Positions 1 to 13,479 of a stretch of DNA of 64,000 nucleotides are shown piece by piece (the first letter of the stretch is position 1; each line of letters begins with the position of its first letter). Under the pieces are notes generated by a model that was not told where the DNA came from, did no database searches, and saw nothing but the letters and a program-made list of their open reading frames with translations. Both the position numbers and the translations under genes were made by a program. Source of the DNA: Lasioglossum baleicum (lineage: Eukaryota; Arthropoda; Insecta; Hymenoptera; Halictidae); NCBI RefSeq assembly GCF_051020765.1, contig NW_027469182.1, positions 186,001 to 250,000 of the forward strand, read 5' to 3'.

Positions 1-529
1 GGTTGTAAGAAAAATAGTAATATAACCTAAATATTGCGGAATGTGAAAATCTACAGGAATAGTCAAACAGAAATGCGGTGGGATAAGTAGTTTAGAAGAT
101 ATTCGAGCAAAATGAGTTTAAAAACAACGTTTTCTCAATTTTCTCGGGAACCGTGGGTTGTAAGAAAAAACGTAATATAACATAAATAATGCGGTATGTG
201 AAAATCTACAGGAATTGTCAAACAGAAATGCGGTGGGATAAGTAGTTTAGAAGATATTCGAGCAAAATGAGTTTAAAAACAACGTTTTCTCAATTTTCTC
301 GGGAACCGTGGGTTGTACGAAAAAAGTAATATGACATAAAAGATGCGGAATGTGAAAATCTACAGGAATTGTCAAACAGAAATGCGGTGGGATAAGTAGT
401 TTAGAAGATATTCGAGCAAAATGAGTTATAAAACAACGTTTTCTCAATTTTCTCGGAAACTGTGGATTGTACGAAAAAAAGTAATGTGACATAAAAAATG
501 CGGAATGTGAAAATCTACAGGAATTGTCA

Positions 530-2745
530 AACAGAAATGCGGTGGGATAAGTAGTTTAGAAGATATTCGAGCAAAATGAGTTTAAAAACCACGTTTTCTC
601 AATTTTCACGGGAACCGTGGGTTGTAAGAAAAAACGTAATATAACATAAATGATGCGGAATGTGAAAATCTACTGGAATTGGAAGACAGAAATGCGGTGG
701 GATAAGTAGTTTAGAAGATATTCGAGCAAAATGAGTTATAAAACAACGTTTTCTCAATTTTCTCGGAAACTGTGGATTGTACGAAAAAAAGTAATGTGAC
801 ATAAAAAATGCGGAATGTGAAAATCTACAGGAATTGTCAAACAGAAATGCGGTGGGATAAGTAGTTTAGAAGATATTCGAGCAAAATGAGTGTAAAAACA
901 ACGTTTTCTCAATTTTCTCGGAAACTGTGGATCGTACGAAAAAAAAGTAATGTGACATAAAAAATGCGGAATGTGAAAATCTACAGGAATTGTCAAACAG
1001 AAATGCGGTGGGATAAGTAGTTTAGAAGATATTCGAGCAAAATGAGTTTAAAAACCACGTTTTCTCAATTTTCACGGGAACCGTGGGTTGTAAGAAAAAA
1101 CGTAATATAACATAAATAATGCGGAATGTGAAAATCTACTGGAATTGGAAGACAGAAATGCGGTGGGATAAGTAGTTTAGAAGATATTCGAGCAAAATGA
1201 GTTTAAAAACAACGTTTTCTCAATTTTCTCGGGAACCGTGGGTAGTACGAAAAAAGTAATATGACATAAAAGATGCGGAATGTGAAAATCTACAGGAATT
1301 GTCATACAGAAATGCGGTGGGATAAGTAGTTTAGAAGATATTCGAGCAAAATGAGTATAAAAACCACGTTTTCTCAATTTTCACGGGAACCGTGGGTTGT
1401 TCGAAAAATAGTAATATAACATATATAATGCGGAATTTGAAAATCTACAGGAATTGGAAGACAGAAATGCGGTGGGATAAGTAGTTTAGAAGATATTCGA
1501 GCAAAATGAGTTATAAAACAACGTTTTCTCAATTTTCTCGGAAACTGTGGATTGTACGAAAAAAAGTAATGTGACATAAAAAATGCGGAATGTGAAAATC
1601 TACAGGAATTGTCAAACAGAAATGCGGTGGGATAAGTAGTTTAGAAGATATTCGAGCAAAATGAGTTATAAAACAACGTTTTCTCAATTTTCTCGGAAAC
1701 TGTGGATTGTACGAAAAAAAGTAATGTGACATAAAAAATGCGGAATGTGAAAATCTACAGGAATTGTCAAACAGAAATGCGGTGGGATAAGTAGTTTAGA
1801 AGATATTCGAGCAAAATGAGTTTAAAAACCACGTTTTCTCAATTTTCACGGGAACCGTGGGTTGTAAGAAAAAACGTAATATAACATAAATAATGCGGAA
1901 TGTGAAAATCTACTGGAATTGGAAGACAGAAATGCGGTGGGATAAGTAGTTTAGAAGATATTCGAGCAAAATGAGTTTAAAAACCAAGTTTTCTCAATTT
2001 TCACGGGAACCGTGGGTTGTAAGAAAAAACGTAATATAACATAAATGATGCGGAATGTGAAAATCTACTGGAATTGGAAGACAGAAATGCGGTGGGATAA
2101 GTAGTTTAGAAGATATTCGAGCAAAATGAGTTATAAAACAACGTTTTCTCAATTTTCTCGGAAACTGTGTATTGTACGAGAAAAAGTAATGTGACATAAA
2201 AAATGCGGAATGTGAAAATCTACAGGAATTGTCAAACAGAAATGCGGTGGGATAAGTAGTTTAGAAGATATTCGAGCAAAATGAGTGTAAAAACAACGTT
2301 TTCTCAATTTTCTCGGAAACTGTGGATCGTACGAAAAAAAAGTAATGTGACATAAAAAATGCGGAATGTGAAAATCTACAGGAATTGTCAAACAGAAATG
2401 CGGTGGGATAAGTAGTTTAGAAGATATTCGAGCAAAATGAGTTTAAAAACCACGTTTTCTCAATTTTCACGGGAACCGTGGGTTGTAAGAAAAAACGTAA
2501 TATAACATAAATAATGCGGAATGTGAAAATCTACTGGAATTGGAAGACAGAAATGCGGTGGGATAAGTAGTTTAGAAGATATTCGAGCAAAATGAGTTTA
2601 AAAACAACGTTTTCTCAATTTTCTCGGGAACCGTGGGTTGTACGAAAAAAGTAATATGACATAAAAGATGCGGAATGTGAAAATCTACAGGAATTGTCAA
2701 ACAGAAATGCGGTGGGATAAGTAGTTTAGAAGATATTCGAGCAAA
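530..2745 (+). repeat. 9-monomer-offset duplication (1395 bp)
   Basis: The segment about 530-1350 recurs at about 1925-2745 with a constant offset of 1395 bp, which is nine monomers. Homology covers five to six monomers. It ends where copy 1 goes into an E-type unit (tcacggg at about 1380) while copy 2 goes into a C-type unit (ctcggaaactg at about 2775). Private differences such as accaagttt at about 1983 mark the copies as non-identical. Confidence 0.75.
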
Positions 2746-4010
2746 ATGAGTTATAAAACAACGTTTCCTCAATTTTCTCGGAAACTGTGGATTGTACGAA
2801 AAAAAGTAATGTGACATAAAAAATGCGGAATGTGAAAATCTACTGGAATTGGAAGACAGAAATGCGGTGGGATAAGTAGTTTAGAAGATATTCGAGCAAA
2901 ATGAGTTTAAAAACAACGTTTTCTCAATTTTCTCGGAAACTGTGGATCGTACGAAAAAAAAGTAATGTGACATAAAAAATGCGGAATGTGAAAATCTACA
3001 GGAATTGTCAAACAGAAATGCGGTGGCATAAGTAGTTTAGAAGATATTCTAGCAAAATGAGTTTAATAACAACGTTTTCTCAATTTTCTCGGAAACTGTG
3101 GATTGTACGAAAAATAGTAATGTGACATAAAAAATGCGGAATGTGAAAATCTACTGGAATTGTCATATAGAAATCCGTTGGGATAAGTAGTTTAGAAGAT
3201 ATCCGTGCAGAATGAGTTTAAAACCCACGTTTTCTCAATTTTTTACGGGATCCGTGGGTTGTAAGAAAAATAGTAATATAACATAAATAATGCGGAATTT
3301 GAAAATCTACAGGAATTGTCAAACAGAAATGCGGTGGGATAAGTAGTTTAGAAGATATTCGAGCAAAATGAGTTTAAAAACAACGTTTTCTCAATTTTCT
3401 CGGAAACAGTGGGTTGTACGAAAAAAGTAATATGACATAAAAGATGCGGAATGTGAAAATCTACAGGAATTGTCAAACAGAAATGCGGTGGGATAAGTAG
3501 TTTAGAAGATATTCGAGCAAAATGAGTTTAAAAACAGCGTTTTCTCAATTTTCTCGGGATCCGTGGGTTGTAAGAAAAATAGTAATATAACATAAATAAT
3601 GCGGAATTTGAAAATCTACAGGAATTGTCAAACAGAAATGCGGTGGGATAAGTAGTTTAGAAGATATTCGAGCAAAATGAGTGTAAAAACAACGTTTTCT
3701 CAATTTTCTCGGAAACTGTGGATCGTACGAAAAAAAAGTAATGTGACATAAAAAATGCGGAATGTGAAAATCTACAGGAATTGTCAAACAGAAATGCGGT
3801 GGGTTAAGTAGTTTAGAAGATATTCAAGCAAAATGAGTTTAAAAACCACGTTTTCTCAATTTTCACGGGAACCGTGGGTTGTAAGAAAAAACGTAATATA
3901 ACATAAAATATGCGGAATGTGAAAATCTACAGGAATTGTCAAACAGAAATGCGGTGGGATAAGTAGTTTAGAAGATATTCGAGCAAAATGAGTATAAAAA
4001 CCACGTTTTC

Positions 4011-5094
4011 TCAATTTTCACGGGAACCGTGGGTTGTACGAAAAATAGTAATATAACATATATAATGCGGAATTTGAAAATCTACAGGAATTGGAAGACA
4101 GAAATGCGGTGGGATAAGTAGTTTAGACGATATTCGAGCAAAATGAGTTATAAAACAACGTTTTCTCAATTTTCTCGGAAACTGTGGATTGTACGAAAAA
4201 AAGTAATGTGACATAAAAAATGCGGAATGTGAAAATCTACAGGAATTGTCAAACAGAAATGCGGTGGGATAAGTAGTTTAGAAGATATTCGAGCAAAATG
4301 AGTTATAAAACAACGTTTTCTCAATTTTCTCGGAAACTGTGGATTGTACGAAAAAAAGTAATGTGACATAAAAAATGCGGAATGTGAAAATCTACTGCAA
4401 TTGGAAGACAGAAATGCGGTGGGATAAGTAGTTTAGAAGATATTCGAGCAAAATGAGTTTAAAAACAACGTTTTCTCAATTTTCTCGGGAACCGTGGGTT
4501 GTACGAAAAAAGTAATATGACATAAAAGATGCGGAATGTGAAAATCTACAGGAATTGTCAAACAGAAATGCGGTGGGATAAGTAGTTTAGAAGATATTCG
4601 AGCAAAATGAGTTTAAAAACAACGTTTTCTCAATTTTCTCGGAAACTGTGGATCGTACGAAAAAAAAGTAATGTGACATAAAAAATGCGGAATGTGAAAA
4701 TCTACAGGAATTGTCAAACAGAAATGCGGTGGGATAAGTAGTTTAGAAGATATTCAAGCAAAATGAGTTTAAAAACCACGTTTTCTCAATTTTCACGGGA
4801 ACCGTGGGTTGTAAGAAAAAACGTAATATAACATAAATAATGCGGAATGTGAAAATCTACTGGAATTGGAAGACAGAAATGCGGTGGGATAAGTAGTTTA
4901 GAAGATATTCGAGCAAAATGAGTTTAAAAACAACGTTTTCTCAATTTTCTCGGGAACCGTGGGTTGTACGAAAAAAGTAATATGACATAAAAGATGCGGA
5001 ATGTGAAAATCTACAGGAATTGTCAAACAGAAATGCGGTGGGATAAGTAGTTTAGAAGATATTCGAGCAAAATGAGTATAAAAACCACGTTTTC
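4011..5094 (+). repeat. 7-mer higher-order unit E-C-C-A-F-B-A, copy 1
   Basis: Seven monomers (1084 bp) run in the order E, C, C, A, F, B, A, starting at the tcaattttcacggg of the E unit. The same order recurs at 12065-13593 (interrupted by the Helitron) and at 13594-14677. The unit that follows here (5095-6487) begins with the same E-C-C-A and then diverges into D-C-B-B-A, making a 9-mer of 1393 bp. The two units therefore share a prefix and differ by unequal exchange downstream. Confidence 0.85.
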
Positions 5095-6487
5095 TCAATT
5101 TTCACGGGAACCGTGGGTTGTACGAAAAATAGTAATATAACATATATAATGCGGAATTTGAAAATCTACAGGAATTGGAAGACAGAAATGCGGTGGGATA
5201 AGTAGTTTAGAAGATATTCGAGCAAAATGAGTTATAAAACAACGTTTTCTCAATTTTCTCGGAAACTGTGGATTGTACGAAAAAAAGTAATGTGACATAA
5301 AAAATGCGGAATGTGAAAATCTACAGGAATTGTCAAACAGAAATGCGGTGGGATAAGTAGTTTAGAAGATATTCGAGCAAAATGAGTTATAAAACAACGT
5401 TTTCTCAATTTTCTCGGAAACTGTGGATTGTACGAAAAAAAGTAATGTGACATAAAAAATGCGGAATGTGAAAATCTACTGCAATTGGAAGACAGAAATG
5501 CGGTGGGATAAGTAGATTAGAAGATATTCGAGCAAAATGAGTTTAAAAACAACGTTTTCTCAATTTTCTCGGGAACCGTGGGTTGTACGAAAAAAGTAAT
5601 ATGACATAAAAGATGCGGAATGTGAAAATCTACAGGAATTGTCAAACAGAAATGCGGTGGGATAAGTAGTTTAGAAGATATTCGAGCAAAATGAGTTTAA
5701 AAACAACGTTTTCTCAATTTTCTCGGCAACCGTGGGCTGTAAGAAAAAAAGTAATATAACATAAATAATGCGGAACGTGAAAATATACAGGAATTGTCAA
5801 AGAGAAATGCGGTGGGATGAGTAGTTTAGAAGATATTCGAGCAAAATGAGTGTAAAAACAACGTTTTCTCAATTTTCTCGGAAACTGTGGATTGTACGAA
5901 AAAAAGTAATGTGACATAAAAAATGCGGAATGTGAAAATCTACAGGAATTGTCAAACAGAAATGCGGTGGGATAAGTAGTTTAGAAGATATTCGAGCAAA
6001 ATGAGTTTAAAAACCACGTTTTCTCAATTTTCACGGGAACCGTGGGTTGTAAGAAAAAACGTAATATAACATAAATGATGCGGAATGTGAAAATCTACTG
6101 GAATTGGAAGACAGAAATGCGGTGGGATAAGTAGTTTAGAAGATATTCAAGCAAAATGAGTTTAAAAACCACGTTTTCTCAATTTTCACGGGAACCGTGG
6201 GTTGTAAGAAAAAACGTAATATAACATAAATAATGCGGAATGTGAAAATCTACTGGAATTGGAAGACAGAAATGCGGTGGGATAAGTAGTTTAGAAGATA
6301 TTCGAGCAAAATGAGTTTAAAAACAACGTTTTCTCAATTTTCTCGGGAACCGTGGGTTGTACGAAAAAAGTAATATGACATAAAAGATGCGGAATGTGAA
6401 AATCTACAGGAATTGTCAAACAGAAATGCGGTGGGATAAGTAGTTTAGAAGATATTCGAGCAAAATGAGTATAAAAACCACGTTTTC
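5095..6487 (+). repeat. 9-mer higher-order unit E-C-C-A-D-C-B-B-A
   Basis: Nine monomers, 1393 bp. The first four match the adjacent 7-mer, and the last five are D, C, B, B, A. A third E-C-C-A-D start follows at 6488, with the same marker variants in both (ctactgcaattgg and taagtagattagaag near 5480-5520 and 6870-6910). This makes 5095-6487 and 6488 onward successive copies of a related unit. Confidence 0.82.
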
Positions 6488-8560
6488 TCAATTTTCACGG
6501 GAACCGTGGGTTGTACGAAAAATAGTAATATAACATATATAATGCGGAATTTGAAAATCTACAGGAATTGGAAGACAGAAATGCGGTGGGATAAGTAGTT
6601 TAGAAGATATTCGAGCAAAATGAGTTATAAAACAACGTTTTCTCAATTTTCTCGGAAACTGTGGATTGTACTAAAAAAAGTAATGTGACATAAAAAATGC
6701 GGAATGTGAAAATCTACAGGAATTGTCAAACAGAAATGCGGTGGGATAAGTAGTTTAGAAGATATTCGAGCAAAATGAGTTATAAAACAACGTTTTCTCA
6801 ATTTTCTCGGAAACTGTGGATTGTACGAAAAAAAGTAATGTGACATAAAAAATGCGGAATGTGAAAATCTACTGCAATTGGAAGACAGAAATGCGGTGGG
6901 ATAAGTAGATTAGAAGATATTCGAGCAAAATGAGTTTAAAAACAACGTTTTCTCAATTTTCTCGGGAACCGTGGGTTGTACGAAAAAAGTAATATGACAT
7001 AAAAGATGCGGAATGTGAAAATCTACAGGAATTGTCAAACAGAAATGCGGTGGGATAAGTAGTTTAGAAGATATTCGAGCAAAATGAGTTTAAAAACAAC
7101 GTTTTCTCAATTTTCTCGGCAACCGTGGGCTGTAAGAAAAAAAGTAATATAACATAAATAATGCGGAACGTGAAAATATACAGGAATTGTCAAAGAGAAA
7201 TGCGGTGGGATGAGTAGTTTAGAAGATATTCGAGCAAAATGAGTGTAAAAACAACGTTTTCTCAATTTTCTCGGAAACTGTGGATTGTACGAAAAAAAGT
7301 AATGTGACATAAAAAATGCGGAATGTGAAAATCTACAGGAATTGTCAAACAGAAATGCGGTGGGATAAGTAGTTTAGAAGATATTCGAGCAAAATGAGTT
7401 TAAAAACCACGTTTTCTCAATTTTCACGGGAACCGTGGGTTGTAAGAAAAAACGTAATATAACATAAATGATGCGGAATGTGAAAATCTACTGGAATTGG
7501 AAGACAGAAATGCGGTGGGATAAGTAGTTTAGAAGATATTCGAGCAAAATGAGTTTAAAAACAACGTTCTCTCAATTTTCTCGGCAACCGTGGGCTGTAA
7601 GAAAAAAAAGTAATATAGCATAAATAATGCGGAACGTGAAAATATACAGGAATTGTCAAAGAGAAATGCGGTGGGATAAGTAGTTTAGAAGATATTCGAG
7701 CAAAATGAGTTTAAAAACAACGTTTTCTCAATTTTCTCGGGAACCGTGGGCTGTAAGAAAAAAAAGTAATATAACATAAATAATGCGGAACGTGAAAATC
7801 TACAGGAATTGTCATACAGAAATCCGTTGGGATAAGTAGTTTAGAAGATATTCGAGCAAAATGAGTTTAAAAACAGCGTTTTCTCAATTTTCTCGGGAAC
7901 CGTGGGTTGTAAGAAAAAACGTAATATAACATAAATAATGCGGAATGTGAAAATCTACAGGAATTGTCAAACAGAAATGCGGTGGGATAAGTAGTTTAGA
8001 AGATATTCGTGCAAAATGAGTTTAAAAACAACGTTTTCTCAATTTTCTCGGGAACCGTGGGTTGTAAGAAAAAACGTAATATAACATAAATAATGCGGTA
8101 TGTGAAAATCTACAGGAATTGTCAAACAGAAATGCGGTGGGATAAGTAGTTTAGAAGATATTCGAGCAAAATGAGTTTAAAAACAACGTTTTCTCAATTT
8201 TCTCGGGAACCGTGGGTTGTACGAAAAAAGTAATATAACATAAAAGATGCGGAATGTGAAAATCTACAGGAATTGTCAAAGAGAAATGCGGTGGGATAAG
8301 TAGTTTAAAAGATATTGGAGCAAAATGAGTTTAAAAACAACGTTTTCTCAATTTTCTCGGAAACAGTGGGTTGTACGAAAAAAGTAATATGACATAAAAG
8401 ATGCGGAATGTGAAAATCTACAGGAATTGTCAAACAGAAATGCGGTGGGATAAGTAGTTTAGAAGATATTCGAGCAAAATGAGTTTAAAAACCACGTTTT
8501 CTCAATTTTCACGGGAACCGTGGGTTGTAAGAAAAATAGTAATATAACATAAATAATGCG
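6200..8560 (+). repeat. Block duplicated at 14390-16750 (offset 8190 bp)
   Basis: Sequence from about 6200 to 8560 recurs at about 14390-16750 with a constant offset of 8190 bp. Subtracting the 445-bp Helitron leaves 7745 bp, which is 50 monomers. Shared rare variants include taatatagcataaataatg (near 7612 and 15802), gtcatacagaaatccg (7813 and 16003) and gtttaaaagatattggagc (8305 and 16495). Homology stops at about 16750, where copy 2 reads gcggaatgtg against gcggaatttg in copy 1. The Helitron lies upstream of copy 2 and is absent from the corresponding part of copy 1. Confidence 0.85.
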
Positions 8561-8974
8561 GAATTTGAAAATCTACAGGAATTGTCAAACAGAAATGCGT
8601 TGGGATAAGTAGTTTAGAAGATATTCGAGCAAAATGAGTTTAAAAACAACGTTTTCTCAATTTTCTCGGAAACAGTGGGTTGTACGAAAAAAGTAATATA
8701 ACATAAATAATGCGGAATTTGAAAATCTACAGGAATTGTCAAACAGAAATGCGGTGGGATAAGTAGTTTAGAAGATATTCGAGCAAAATGAGTTTAAAAA
8801 CAACGTTTTCTCAATTTTCTCGGAAACAGTGGGTTGTACGAAAAAAGTAATATAACATAAATAATGCGGAATTTGAAAATCTACAGGAATTGTCAAACAG
8901 AAATGCGGTGGGATAAGTAGTTTAGAAGATATTCGAGCAAAATGAGTTTAAAAACCACGTTTTCTCAATTTTCT

Positions 8975-9500
8975 CGGCAACCGTGGGCTGTAAGAAAAAA
9001 AGTAATATAACATAAAGAATGCGGAACGTGAAAATATACAGGAATTGTCAAACAGAAATGCGGTGGCATAAGTAGTTTAGAAGATATTCTAGCAAAATGA
9101 GTTTAATAACAACGTTTTCTCAATTTTCTCGGAAACTGTGGATTGTACGAAAAAAAGTAATGTGACATAAAAAATGCGGAATGTGAAAATCTACTGGAAT
9201 TGTCAAACAGAAATGCGGTGGCATAAGTAGTTTAGAAGATATTCTAGCAAAATGAGTTTAATAACAACGTTTTCTCAATTTTCTCGGAAACTGTGGATTG
9301 TACGAAAAAAAGTAATGTGACATAAAAAATGCGGAATGTGAAAATCTACTGGAATTGTCATATAGAAATCCGTTGGGATAAGTAGTTTAGAAGATATCCG
9401 TGCAGAATGAGTTTAAAACCCACGTTTTCTCAATTTTTTACGGGAACCGTGGGTTGTAAGAAAAATAGTAATATAACATAAATAATGCGGAATTTGAAAA
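8975..9500 (+). repeat. D - variant C - G block (left-domain marker)
   Basis: A D-type unit carries cataaagaatgcgg and gcggtggcataag. It is followed by a C unit with gtttaataac, here present twice in tandem, and then by a divergent G unit with gaaatccgttggg, gatatccgtgcag and tttttacggg. The block recurs near 17315, 18090, 19020, 20260 and 21190, and partially near 3020 and 11000. Confidence 0.75.
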
Positions 9501-12500
9501 TCTACAGGAATTGTCAAACAGAAATGCGGTGGGATAAGTAGTTTAGAAGATATTCGAGCAAAATGAGTTTAAAAACAACGTTTTCTCAATTTTCTCGGAA
9601 ACAGTGGGTTGTACGAAAAAAGTAATATGACATAAAAGATGCGGAATGTGAAAATCTACAGGAATTGTCAAACAGAAATGCGGTGGGATAAGTAGTTTAG
9701 AAGATATTCGAGCAAAATGAGTGTAAAAACAACGTTTTCTCAATTTTCTCGGAAACTGTGGATTGTACGAAAAAAAGTAATGTGACATAAATAATGCGGA
9801 ATGTGAAAATCTACAGGAATTGTCAAACAGAAATGCGGTGGGATAAGTAGTTTAGAAGATATTCGAGCAAAATGAGTTTAAAAACAGCGTTTTCTCCATT
9901 TTCTCGGGATCCGTGGGTTGTAAGAAAAATAGTAATATAACATAAATAATGCGGAATTTGAAAATCTACAGGAATTGTCAAACAGAAATGCGGTGGGATA
10001 AGTAGTTTAGAAGATATTCGAGCAAAATGAGTTTAAAAACAACGTTTTCTCAATTTTCTCGGAAACTGTAGATTGTACGAAAAAAAGTAATGTGACATAA
10101 AAAATGCGGAATGTGAAAATCTACAGGAATTGTCAAACAGAAATGCGGTGGGATAAGTAGTTTAGAAGATATTCGAGCAAAATGAGTTTAAAAACCACGT
10201 TTTCTCAATTTTCTCGGCAACCGTGGGTTGTACGAAAAAAGTAATATGACATAAAAGATGCGGAATGTGAAAATCTACAGGAATTGTCAAAGAGAAATGC
10301 GGTGGGATAAGTAGTTTAGAAGATATTCGAGCAAAATGAGTTTAAAAACCACGTTTTCTCAATTTTCACGGGAACCGTGGGTTGTAAGAAAAAACGTAAT
10401 ATAACATAAATGATGCGGAATGTGAAAATCTACTGGAATTGGAAGACAGAAATGCGGTGGGATAAGTAGTTTAGAAGATATTCGAGCAAAATGAGTTATA
10501 AAACAACGTTTTCTCAATTTTCTCGGAAACTGTGGATTGTACGAAAAAAAGTAATGTGACATAAAAAATGCGGAATGTGAAAATCTACAGGAATTGTCAA
10601 ACAGAAATGCGGTGGGATAAGTAGGTTAGAAGATATTCGAGCAAAATGAGTTATAAAACAACGTTTTCTCAATTTTCTCGGAAACTGTGGATTGTACGAA
10701 AAAAAGTAATGTGACATAAAAAATGCGGAATGTGAAAATCTACTGGAATTGGAAGACAGAAATGCGGTGGGATAAGTAGTTTAGAAGATATTCGAGCAAA
10801 ATGAGTTTAAAAACAACGTTTTCTCAATTTTCTCGGGAACCGTGGGTTGTACGAAAAAAGTAATATGACATAAAAGATGCGGAATGTGAAAATCTACAGG
10901 AATTGTCAAACAGAAATGCGGTGGGATAAGTAGTTTAGAAGATATTCGAGCAAAATGAGTTTAAAAAAAACGTTTTCTCAATTTTCTCGGCAACCGTGGG
11001 CTGTAAGAAAAAAAGTAATATAACATAAATAATGCGGAACGTGAAAATATACAGGAATTGTCAAACAGAAATGCGGTGGCATAAGTAGTTTAGAAGATAT
11101 TCTAGCAAAATGAGTTTAATAACAACGTTTTCTCAATTTTCTCGGAAACTGTGGATTGTACGAAAAATAGTAATGTGACATAAAAAATGCGGAATGTGAA
11201 AATCTACTGGAATTGTCATATAGAAATCCGTTGGGATAAGTAGTTTAGAAGATATCCGTGCAGAATGAGTTTAAAACCCACGTTTTCTCAATTTTTTACG
11301 GGGAACCGTGGGTTGTAAGAAAAATAGTAATATAACATAAATAATGCGGAATTTGAAAATCTACAGGAATTGTCAAACAGAAATGCGGTGGGATAAGTAG
11401 TTTAGAAGATATTCGAGCAAAATGAGTTTAAAAACAGCGTTTTCTCAATTTTCTCGGGATCCGTGGGTTGTAAGAAAAATAGTAATATAACATAAATAAT
11501 GCGGAATTTGAAAATCTACAGGAATTGTCAAACAGAAATGCGGTGGGATAAGTAGTTTAGAAGATATTCGAGCAAAATGAGTGTAAAAACAACGTTTTCT
11601 CAATTTTCTCGGAAACTGTGGATCGTACGAAAAAAAAGTAATGTGACATAAAAAATGCGGAATGTGAAAATCTACAGGAATTGTCAAACAGAAATGCGGT
11701 GGGTTAAGTAGTTTAGAAGATATTCAAGCAAAATGAGTTTAAAAACCACGTTTTCTCAATTTTCACGGGAACCGTGGGTTGTAAGAAAAAACGTAATATA
11801 ACATAAATAATGCGGAATGTGAAAATCTACTGGAATTGGAAGACAGAAATGCGGTGGGATAAGTAGTTTAGAAGATATTCGAGCAAAATGAGTTTAAAAA
11901 CAACGTTTTCTCAATTTTCTCGGGAACCGTGGGTTGTACGAAAAAAGTAATATGACATAAAAGATGCGGAATGTGAAAATCTACAGGAATTGTCAAACAG
12001 AAATGCGGTGGGATAAGTAGTTTAGAAGATATTCGAGCAAAATGAGTATAAAAACCACGTTTCCTCAATTTTCACGGGAACCGTGGGTTGTACGAAAAAT
12101 AGTAATATAACATATATAATGCGGAATTTGAAAATCTACAGGAATTGGAAGACAGAAATGCGGTGGGATAAGTAGTTTAGACGATATTCGAGCAAAATGA
12201 GTTATAAAACAACGTTTTCTCAATTTTCTCGGAAACTGTGGATTGTACGAAAAAAAGTAATGTGACATAAAAAATGCGGAATGTGAAAATCTACAGGAAT
12301 TGTCAAACAGAAATGCGGTGGGATAAGTAGTTTAGAAGATATTCGAGCAAAATGAGTTATAAAACAACGTTTTCTCAATTTTCTCGGAAACTGTGGATTG
12401 TACGAAAAAAAGTAATGTGACATAAAAAATGCGGAATGTGAAAATCTACTGCAATTGGAAGACAGAAATGCGGTGGGATAAGTAGTTTAGAAGATATTCG

Positions 12501-13164
12501 AGCAAAATGAGTTTAAAAACAACGTTTTCTCAATTTTCTCGGGAACCGTGGGTTGTACGAAAAAAGTAATATGACATAAAAGATGCGGAATGTGAAAATC
12601 TACAGGAATTGTCAAACAGAAATGCGGTGGGATAAGTAGTTTAGAAGATATTCGAGCAAAATGAGTTTAAAAACAACGTTTTCTCAATTTTCTCGGAAAC
12701 TGTGGATCGTACGAAAAAAAAGTAATGTGACATAAAAAATGCGGAATGTGAAAATCTACAGGAATTGTCAAATAGAAATGCGGTGGGATAAGTAGTTTAG
12801 AAGATATTCAAGCAAAATGAGTTTAAAAACCACGTTTTCTCAATTTTAACGGGAACCGTGGGTTGTAAGAAAAAACGTAATATAACATAAATAATGCGGA
12901 ATGTGAAAATCTACTGGAATTGGAAGACAGAAATGCGGTGGGATAAGTAGTTTAGAAGATATTCGAGCAAAATGAGTTTAAAAACAACGTTTTCTCAATT
13001 TTCTCGGGAACCGTGGGTTGTACGAAAAAAGTAATCTATATATATAAAAGCGAAGTCCTGACTCACCTATCAACGCCCAGGCTAAACCCTTGGACTTAGA
13101 AAGCTGAAATTTTGCACAGAGGTTTCCCTTATGATCTATACAAGGGATAAGAAAGGATATTTCG

Positions 13165-13196
13165 AAATTCAATCCCCTAGGGGGTGAGAAGGGGTT
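13165..13196 (+). repeat. Helitron internal G-rich repeat, copy 1
   Basis: A 32-bp motif begins aaattcaa and ends gtgagaaggggtt. It contains the perfect palindrome CCCCTAGGGG at 13174-13183. A close copy lies at 13302-13333 and a degenerate third at about 13371-13394. Confidence 0.8.
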
Positions 13197-13301
13197 GCAA
13201 CGTTTGTATGAGGAATATTTTGTTCGTGGTCGGATTTACTTCGTACTTGGTCTTAATGCTCTTTGATATAATTAATCAAACACCTATTTCGGCATTTTAA
13301 A

Positions 13302-13333
13302 AAATTCAACCCCTAAGGGGGTGAGAAGGGGTT
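13302..13333 (+). repeat. Helitron internal G-rich repeat, copy 2
   Basis: The same 32-bp motif as at 13165-13196, with two differences (aacccc for aatccc, and ctaagggg for ctaggggg). The palindrome is broken by the extra A. The offset between copies is 137 bp. A weaker third relative, ctctataggggtgaatgg, starts at 13371. Confidence 0.8.
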
Positions 13334-13461
13334 TTGAAATCTAAGATTGCGGCATGACATAACATTAAAACTCTATAGGGGTGAATGGGGGGTTAAAAGG
13401 TTTTATATGGAGAAACAATATCAATTTCCGAGGGCATTAAACGGTTTTCTGTGCGAGCGAA

Positions 13462-13479
13462 GCCGCGGGCAAAAGCTAG
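13462..13479 (+). other. Helitron 3' terminus: short hairpin plus CTAG
   Basis: The 3-bp stem GCC (13462-13464) and GGC (13468-13470) encloses GCG. The spacer aaaag and terminal CTAG (13476-13479) follow. Helitron termination hairpins are usually longer and about 10 nt from CTRR, so the hairpin is a weak match, while CTAG followed by T is a good one. Confidence 0.6.

Larger units (their letters stand above)
13035..13479 (+). mobile_element. Non-autonomous Helitron insertion (445 bp)
   Basis: The element starts with TC (tctatatatataaaag) and ends with CTAG (gcaaaagctag), matching the Helitron 5'-TC and 3'-CTRR termini. It sits between the A at 13034 and the T at 13480. Uninterrupted sister monomers read gtaa|tatgacataaaag at 11950/11951 and 14563/14564, so insertion was A|T with no target-site duplication, as expected for rolling-circle transposition. 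A short GC-rich hairpin (GCC-GCG-GGC, 13462-13470) lies just upstream of CTAG. No Rep/helicase coding sequence fits in 445 bp, so it depends on a partner in trans. GCGAAGCCGCGGGC followed by AAAAGCTAG resembles 3' ends of Helitron families I associate with insects and other invertebrates; this is recollection, not a search. The interior has repeated G-rich motifs, annotated separately. Confidence 0.9.

Noticed and set aside
12978..13172. Minus-strand 64-codon frame spanning the satellite-Helitron junction
   Set aside because: It joins Helitron and satellite sequence by chance and exists only because of the insertion.
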